This document shows positions 56,930-64,000 of a stretch of DNA of 64,000 nucleotides, piece after piece (position 1 is the first letter of the stretch; the number at the start of each line of letters is the position of its first letter). The notes beneath the pieces are model-generated. The model ran no database searches and was not told where the DNA came from. It saw only the letters and a program-made list of their open reading frames with translations. The translations under genes were made by a program, and so were the position numbers. This DNA comes from Tubulanus polymorphus. Lineage: Eukaryota > Nemertea > Palaeonemertea > Tubulaniformes > Tubulanidae. The DNA lies in the NCBI RefSeq assembly GCF_964204645.1, contig NC_134033.1, positions 15,068,155 through 15,132,154 of the forward strand. The letters are read 5' to 3'.

Positions 56930-57300
56930 CTAAACACATGTATCAGTTTGCATGATCAGTTTCTGAAAGTGTGCTGATAAAATTTCTAATATCTGGTGTT
57001 CGTAGTTCATTTCCGATTGAAAATATCTCTGAAGGGTGAAGTTCTGGACACATGTGAAGTGTGAAAGATCAATGTGTGCTAATAAAATGTCTAATGGGAT
57101 TTGTGTCTAATGTCTGGTGTTTGTAGTTCATTTTCAATTAAAAATGTCTCAGGTGAAGTTCTGAACACATGTGAAGTGTGGACGATCAGTTTTTGAAAGT
57201 GTTCTGATAAAATGTCTAATATCTGGTGATTGTAGTTCATTTTCAATTAAAAATGTCTCAGGTGAAGCACTGAACACATGTGAAGTGTGGACAAGAATGG
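56930..57300. repeat. Array of ~110-bp units, same family as 32425-32665
   Basis: Three to four units with 'acacatgtgaagtgtg(g/a)a', 'aaaatgtctaatatctggtg' and 'tgtagttcattttcaattaa'. Confidence 0.85.
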
Positions 57301-57589
57301 TCATAAAGTATGTAACATCTGAGGGAGTTGCGATGTCCAGGATGAGGGTCACCGATATTCAACCTAAAACGCACATTAATTATTTCTATGTATCGAATGT
57401 CATCTGGTCTCATTACGACAGACACCAGACGCTTGTGCCGTGAACATGTGACTTCACATTTAACAATATTAACAGAAATTCTCATTAGGAATTCATTACA
57501 TGCATTCCGGTAATTACTAACAGAACGAATGGAAAGGGGTCACACCGGGTTACAGAATAACACGAACCTCTCAGTAGATTCCTGAATTA

Positions 57590-57715
57590 TTTGCGACACA
57601 GTCCCAGGACTATTCGGGCAGCAGTTACAGGATTATATGGGCAACAATTCCAGGATAATTTGGGCAGCAGTTCTGGAATTGTTTAGCCAGAAATTCCAGG
57701 AGCATGTACAGAGAA
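57590..57715. repeat. Short repeats 'ggcagcagttcyaggattat'
   Basis: Four diverged ~35-bp units around 'gggcagcagtt' and 'ccaggat'. Confidence 0.55.
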
Positions 57716-58289
57716 TAATCTGAAGTTATTAAAGGACGGTATTTGTCCAACGAAAAAAAACTGTCGCGACAAAGAAAATAGAGAGATAGAAGGCGGAACT
57801 GCCGACCACTCCCGAGATAACCCCGCTAATCCATTACCGTGGTAACCGTACGGTAATCCATTAACGTAAGGATTAGCGCCGTCTCAGCGAAAACAACGTC
57901 GCGAAAAATGAAAACACGTAACGCAATCCGCGAACGGCGTTTAATGCGTGGTACATTAAGCGTGAATACGAGAAAAACCGTACAGCCGATTAGACGGTCG
58001 AATTATTGGAATTATGCGCTCGAAATTCCAACACATTGATTGTAAACGTACAAGAGCATTGTCTAATACCAGGGTCCATAGCTTCCGGGCCAGTCTTTAT
58101 TCCAGGCCATTTTGAATATGTAAAACACCACAATTGATGAAATAAAGAATTGAACAGTCTGAAACACACTGCTAAATCCAATCTCTATATTCAGCATGGA
58201 CCATAATGCTTATCTATTTTTGTCTGAGATTTTTTTTAGGATATTTCTCTTAATCTTTCGAACACATACCTCAAATTGGTCTCACTACG

Positions 58290-58295
58290 ACCAAA

Positions 58296-58333
<38 letters not shown>

Positions 58334-58355
58334 TAATAATAATAATAATAATAAT
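58290..58355. repeat. (AAT)n microsatellite
   Basis: About 20 AAT/ATA trinucleotides with one interruption. Confidence 0.95.
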
Positions 58356-58800
58356 AGAAATAACAATAGTTGCGAACGGTATCGTAGGGTTTGAAGCTTT
58401 TAAAAGGAATTGATTTTTTCAACTCTAGCCGGATCGGGCGAAGGGGAAATGGCGTGTATCGGAGAGAGGGAGGTGCTACGTATCAGGGATGGGTAGGCAT
58501 CAAAGCCGGCGAAGATACTTGGATGACCGCACTTAAAAGCCGATATCGCGTCGGAGCGGTTTGCGTTTCCGATTCGGACGATATCTCTCGTCGGAACGGG
58601 TACATAATGAGAGTCGTGTGAGTGTGTGGGAGTGGGCTGAGACACCGCACACGGAAACCTGACCATCAAACAAACACAGGTCTAATCTGCACGATTCATG
58701 AATTTATTCGCGTCACGTGTAAACTGCCTGTAATAGCAGCAGCGGTGGCGGTGGTGGTAATACAGTTGTTTATTTATTGAGACATCATAAAACAGCAGAC

Positions 58801-59040
58801 TCAGCCAGGCACAGGACAATAGGGGAGGGGAGACTGGAACAAGGGAAGGGAGACTAGGGAGAGGAGACTAGGGAGAGGAGACTAGGGCAGGACAATAGGG
58901 GAGCGGAGACTGGAACAAGAGACTAGGGAGAGGAGACTAGGGCAGGACAATAGGGAAGGGGAGACTGGAACAAAGGACTAGGGGAGAGGAGACTAGGGCA
59001 GGACAATAGGGGAGGGGAGACTGGAACAAGAGACTAGGGC
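58801..59040. repeat. Minisatellite 'gacaataggggaggggagac'
   Basis: Units of ~50-60 bp alternate 'ggcaggacaatagggga', 'ggagactggaacaag' and 'agactagggagagg'. Confidence 0.85.
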
Positions 59041-59654
59041 AGTTACAAAACAGACGTGACTGACCTTAATTCAAAAGTGGTCTAAAATCTCAAAACTTAA
59101 TTTATTCTGTCAAATCATCTATAGAACGAAGATGGTCTTGAGCTGGTCTTAATAAGAAGCCATGATTGTGCAAATGAGTGGACAGGCAGACTGAGTCAGC
59201 AGCTAGGGCAGGAGTCTATAGGGTAAGACAGTGCAGATCATGGCGAAGGGGTTATGCTGGTACAGGTGGATGTACAACTCGGGCAGGCAGAGGGAGTGAT
59301 AGTGATGAGACCTGAGGTTTACCTACATTACCTCATTCCATACGCGGCACCACTGAACTATCATACCACGCAATTCAATATTTATGTTATACCTAATAGA
59401 CAAACGGCCCTTACAACTCTGTTATATAGAATTAATGCTTTCCAATAAGCAGTACAACATACGTGTGACAGTGAATTGTCGACACCTCCCTCCTCCCCAT
59501 GAAACCCCCCGCCCCCTGCGGCGTTAAAAACTGTGTCCTATTGGATGATGACACATTATCAACCGCTGTGAGGGATTTCAATAGGTTTTACTAATATACT
59601 AATTACTATCCATACATTACACGCCTGATGAATATGAGAACTAGTTCCATCGGT

Positions 59655-59790
59655 CCGGCTGTCTACCAGCCTGTCTGTCTACCAGCCTGTCTGTCTACTA
59701 GCCTGTCTGTCTACCAGCCTGTCTGTCTACCAGCCTGTCTGTCTACCAGCCTGTCTGTCTACCAGCCTGTCTGTCTACCAGCCTGTCTGT
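59655..59790. repeat. Tandem 16-bp repeat 'ctgtctgtctaccagc'
   Basis: Eight nearly identical units. Confidence 0.95.
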
Positions 59791-59929
59791 AGTGTAGTTT
59801 GTGATCAGTGAGTATGGTTTTTAGACAGTTTTATATCGGTTGCAACAGATTAGTTTTAAAACGAACTATGAAATAGACAGACATCCCTCGACCGCAGATC
59901 CCCTCAGCTTCCCCTCTACTAGTTCCCCA

Positions 59930-60235
59930 AAACTTCCCCTCAACCACAGACCACCCACAACCATACATCCACTTCCACCAAACATCCCTCTCAACCACAG
60001 ACCACCCCCAACCATACATCCACTTCCACCAAACATCCCTCTCAACCACAGACCACCCCCAACCATACATCCACTTCCACCAAACATCCCTCTCAACCAC
60101 AGACCACCCACAACCATACATCCACTTCCACCAAACATCCCCCTCAGCATCCCCTCTACGAGTTCCCCAAAACTTCCCCTCAACCACAGACAACCCACAA
60201 CCATACATCCACTTCCACCAAACATCTATCTCACC
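59930..60235. repeat. Minisatellite, five ~50-bp units
   Basis: 'caaccacagaccacccacaa' + 'ccatacatccacttccacca' + 'aacatccct'. Units are open in three frames, so the long predicted peptides are artefacts. Confidence 0.95.
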
Positions 60236-60369
60236 ATCTAAATGACACAGGAGTTGAGAAGATACGAACTCGCGTACATTGAAGACCTGGTAATCTCACT
60301 GTGGCAAGCGAGGACCTAACAGGTAGCACTAGTGTGCATTGGGACTATTAATTTCTTGTCGCTGGTTTA

Positions 60370-60545
60370 TTACCAGTAAGCCACAATCAGCGGGGGTTTA
60401 CCACCGGTCAGCCACAATCCCTCACAATCAGCTACAGACTGCCAGGGTTTACCACCGGTCAGCCACAATCCCTCACAATCAGCTACAGACTGCCAGGGTT
60501 TACCACCAGTCAGCCACAATCAGCTACAGACAGTCACAGAGACTA
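60370..60545. repeat. Minisatellite, three ~56-bp units
   Basis: 'ggtttaccaccggtcagcca' + 'caatccctcacaatcagcta' + 'cagactgccag'. Confidence 0.9.
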
Positions 60546-60724
60546 CTTGTTCATTCTAGACAGTAACGAAATAAACACTGCGAGAGATGGAGAACATAAA
60601 ACAGTAATGAAACCGGGCGAAAAGAAAGAATGAATGACCGACGAAATGAGATGAAATGAGACCGCGTACAGATGTTACATGTAATAAATAATCCATTCAC
60701 AGACAGTTACATAAAAACATACAC

Positions 60725-61030
60725 AACAATCACAACAACTCTACAGCAGGATTTACAGCACAATCGCAACAACTCTACAGCAGGATTTACAGCACAATCG
60801 CAACAACTCTACAGCAGGATTTACAGCACAATCGCAACAACTCTACAGCAGGATTTACAGCAAAATCAAAACTCTACAGCAGGATTTACAGCACAATCGC
60901 AACAACTCTACAGCAGGATTTACAGCAAAATCAAAACTCTACAGCAGGATTTACAGCACAATCGCAACAACTCTACAGCAGGATTTACAACACAATCGCA
61001 ACAAATCTACATCAGAATTTACAGCAAACT
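60725..61030. repeat. Minisatellite, ~9 units of ~33 bp
   Basis: 'caacaactctacagcaggat' + 'ttacagcacaatcg'. Because the unit is a multiple of three, it gives a repetitive open frame, considered spurious. Confidence 0.95.
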
Positions 61031-61641
61031 CACAGCAATTCTGTGCTGTACAAAAAATGAAAACCATTCCCCCTACAAAACATCCAGATTTGACAGTCAG
61101 GGAGAGTGGTTCTGGGGTTGGTGAGGTCAGTATGGCCGGGGTAGTCGGGGTGCTAGCTCTAGGCAGGAAGGGGTAGTCAGAGTGGTAAGGTTCTGGGATG
61201 ATGAGCCAGATAGTCGGTCGGTCGGGCGGCTGATTATCAGACAACTGTAGGAATTCTATGATTGCGTATATATACACATATATCTCGCGTCTCACTCTAA
61301 CGAACATAAATGTTCCACATATTTGATACAAATACCACGAATACTTGACCCTGACAGCGGTAGTTAACAATATATGAGAGTGGAGGGGGGAGGGGGAACT
61401 TCGCGGTCAATATATTAACTACTCATTCATAGTGAACAAGAAATATCCAAGAGTGTTAACCGTCAACCATCTAGAGCCACAACGCAGCCCGACTCAAGAG
61501 TTGCAATCCTTCATATTCGGTACCTTAGCAAAAAGCTTCTAGAACTCTATCAAGAAAGACAAGATTCTGGCAAGATTTCGATCTTTTAGTCTTTCATTTT
61601 CAACACGTTTTCCTGGTCCTAATAACCACATTTTCATATAT

Positions 61642-61649
<8 letters not shown>

Positions 61650-61717
<68 letters not shown>

Positions 61718-61718
61718 C
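61650..61718. repeat. (TA)n microsatellite
   Basis: Uninterrupted TA dinucleotides. Confidence 0.95.
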
Positions 61719-62772
61719 TACTAAAATATACTCGCTAAGGCAGAATTGAATATTCATGAACACGAACACTAATACTAAAACCACGAAAAAGAGATTATCC
61801 GTATTTCTAAATTTCCTGAAATTTCAAAACTTTTAAATAATTACTTCTAATTTCCATAACTATTTCCGGATATTCAGAACTAGAACAAACCATTTCACCT
61901 GCTCTCATCAACAAAAACGCTTCACAACCCAATCACGCTCCGAACACGCCACTCAATTCTGAGTTCCCAGTTTTTACTGGATTCCAATTTTAGTCGTTAA
62001 ATAATAAAATAACAGTCACTAACAGCATACGGAATACGCACAGAGCTGAATTTCTAGGTAATAATTGATAACGGGAAAAAATAGACCGATAATCGGAAAT
62101 AAACTTTGCCCCACGCTTTCAAACATGACCGAACGAAATTCTTTTTTAACGTATCGGGGGCCGATATAGGGGTGGACTTTGACAGGAAGGTGACAGAATC
62201 AAATTCTTTAGAGGCCTTTTTTTCAATCATTTGGATTACAATCCGTCGCCCAGGATTTCGCCAAATCATTACGTATCAAAAAAAAAAATTTTTCTTTAAA
62301 TCTCAGTTATATGTTCATCATAACTCTTCGCAAAAAAAGACATTAAAAATTTCTCAATAAGGAGGTAGATTATACGGGGATGTGTGGTTATATTTCAAGC
62401 GAGCGAAGAGACAACCGACTAGTATTTATGTATGACAGGATTGGTTTATGACTGTTCATATAAACCTCACATAGAATTACATATGAATATTTCATAAATG
62501 ATTGCATTTTTATGATTTTCCTCGCCGAGGCAGAGTGGAGAAACCCGAGTATCGGTAGACTCCCGAATCAGCGGCATTCCGAGTATTCCAATCCGAAGTG
62601 TCTAGTATCGGGTGGAATTTTTTTCGAAATATGGTCTGCATGATTTTTTCTTGTGGTTTTAATGATGATGATGATAATAATAATAATAATAATAATATTT
62701 ATTTATGGTACATTCTGTTCCATAAAACATCTCAAAAGACTTTCCAAATTACAGATATAAAACTTGAGTAAT

Positions 62773-63090
62773 AGTAATTTAACTTCTATAGCGCCCTTAT
62801 CATTGAAATACAATGTTCAACGGTGCTTTCCAATAAACTGGTATTATCACCCCCAGCCTATAAATCTAACCATTTATCAGTCATCTCTCCCTGGGTAGAA
62901 GTAACACCCGAGCAGCTGCTAGGCACTCAGGAGTCATCAGGCCAGGTACCCATTTACTCCTGGGTGGATAGAGGCAATGAGGATAAGTGCCTTACCCGGG
63001 GACACTACGGTAATGTACGAGGCTCGTACCCACGACCTCGCTTCCCAACGTCGAATTGCACCAACCACTCGCCCCCGCAATGCTTGCGAT
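62773..63090. mobile_element. Dispersed SINE-like element, copy 2 (empty site)
   Basis: Matches 47721-48115 over 'cttctatagcgccctt', 'cagctgctaggcactcagga' and 'gtggatagaggcaatga', and lacks the nested MITE. Confidence 0.75.
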
Positions 63091-63683
63091 AAAACATTAA
63101 TTGAACATTGGGCAAATAAATAAGATGATAGCATGACACATGAAAACAGAAGGCAGATCAAATATTACCAAAACAGTCAGTATCAATAGGATTTGCAACT
63201 CCTCTTTGTGGCAAAAACCAGACTTCTAAACACGTATGAGACTTCTAATACTGTGAATTGATGCCACCAGTTTTTCATTGTAAAACACAACTGAAACATT
63301 GACGTCAGATGCTGTTAAACGATACCACGTCGTATTTAACGCGGATTACCCTCACTTGCCATGGGTGGAGTCAATAACGTTCAACGGTTGCGATCGAGGG
63401 GTCGACGACGACTACGTCAAAGCTAAACTGACTGTCTTCGAAAAATGAAAATCGCCATCTGAAGAACCCATCCCCCTTAGATCCGGCTAGTCAGACTTAC
63501 ATTTACAACTGGTCTAAGCTTAGTTCTATAGCTAATCTAACAACTTAAGACCAGTCTAAGATCATCTTAGTGTTCTATAGACAATCTAACAGCTCAAGAA
63601 CAGTCTAACATTATTTGGTTGTATAGCCAAACCCTTGTTAATGAGAATATGATATAGTATATCCTTAGTCAATAGCGAGCGGC

Positions 63684-63830
63684 CACAGCCGACCGGTCAC
63701 CAGACTATTTACCTGACTGGTCACCACACTATCCAGACAAAATTACAAACTGTGTCAATCACTACAGCTCAATGGTCTAGTGGTTAGGACAGAGGACTGG
63801 CAAGCAGAGGGCCCAGGTTCAAATCCCAGT
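63684..63830 (+). mobile_element. tRNA-derived SINE copy 2
   Basis: Same head as 47078-47225, with B box ggttcaaatcc intact. Confidence 0.75.
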
Positions 63831-64000
63831 GTGTCTAGGATTATCAGTGACCTATAGGTTTAGGGTTCAGGCCAGTTAAGGTTAGGGACTGACCACGCAC
63901 AATACCCTTTTTAATACCCTTTTTTGATAGAGTACAACCTTATGGGAACACCTTTTCAATGATATCATTTTGATATTTCTCAGATATTTGTGAGATCGAT

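Larger units (their letters stand above)
51661..64000. other. Upstream of dlg first exon, no supported gene
   Basis: No conserved coding exon was found, including any L27 domain, on either strand. CpG-richer patches at 51690-52060, 54470-54760, 55480-55690, 56340-56460 and 58420-58620 may be regulatory. The rest is repeats, listed separately. Confidence 0.5.

Noticed and set aside
58391-58669. CpG-rich frames on both strands
   Set aside because: Frames open on both strands, no paired splice sites or recognisable domain; may be regulatory DNA.
59831-60241. Long open frames on both strands encoding repetitive peptides
   Set aside because: They are read-through of a ~50-bp minisatellite open in several frames; no start context, splice signals or conservation.
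60672-61124. 150-residue frame with TAGFTAQSQQLYSRIYS repeats
   Set aside because: A 33-bp tandem repeat divisible by three explains the open frame.

Overview
The window is animal (metazoan) nuclear DNA. Genes are split by GT-AG introns, intergenic and intronic DNA is AT-rich, and there are many microsatellites, minisatellites, tRNA-derived SINEs and foldback elements. There are no operons or compact bacterial-type genes. The protein content fits a marine invertebrate, with the Discs-large protein slightly closer to invertebrate than to vertebrate sequences. I cannot name the phylum from this sequence alone.

Region 1 (about 200-1250, minus strand) holds a complete small gene for a secreted, six-cysteine peptide. 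It has a TATA box, a short 5'UTR exon, a signal-peptide exon, and an exon encoding a short acidic propeptide, a Lys-Arg processing site and a compact mature peptide with CxC and two CC pairs. The layout is that of venom or defence peptide precursors, but the family is not certain.

Region 2 (1.25-7.4 kb) is intergenic. It contains a long foldback element with a tRNA-like B box, two minisatellites and simple repeats.

Region 3 (about 7.4-51.4 kb, minus strand) is one large gene, the Discs-large MAGUK scaffold (dlg1). Reading 5' to 3' on the minus strand the exons give: an N-terminal start exon (51.4 kb), a serine-rich N-terminal linker (44.9 and 44.3 kb), PDZ1 (39.0-34.5 kb), PDZ2 (33.5-32.1 kb), a PDZ2-PDZ3 linker (30.1 and 29.2 kb), PDZ3 (17.5-17.1 kb), SH3 (15.8-14.8 kb), the HOOK region (14.4, 13.9 and 11.2 kb) and the guanylate-kinase-like domain ending at the stop codon at 7601. 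All junction phases agree except for one single-base insertion inside the PDZ3 GLGF codons, probably an assembly error. No L27-encoding exon was found.

The most interesting biology is in the 12-kb intron between PDZ2 and PDZ3. Three separate exons there begin with ATG after an in-frame stop and end in the same splice phase (AG|gt). Each is able to join the PDZ3 exon directly. They predict short PDZ3-SH3-GuK isoforms from internal promoters, each with its own N-terminus. One of them can also act as a 45-nt internal cassette. Microexons of 30, 33 and 30 nt add further isoform choice.

The intron after PDZ1 carries about 12 degenerate tandem copies of the last ~20 nt of the upstream exon plus its splice donor, a decoy 5' splice-site array. 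Many introns carry minisatellites just inside the donor. Short motifs like the CTCF core are scattered through the window at high density.

Region 4 (51.4-64 kb) has no gene I can support. It holds purine-rich tracts, five minisatellites, (TA)n and (AAT)n arrays and several dispersed repeats.
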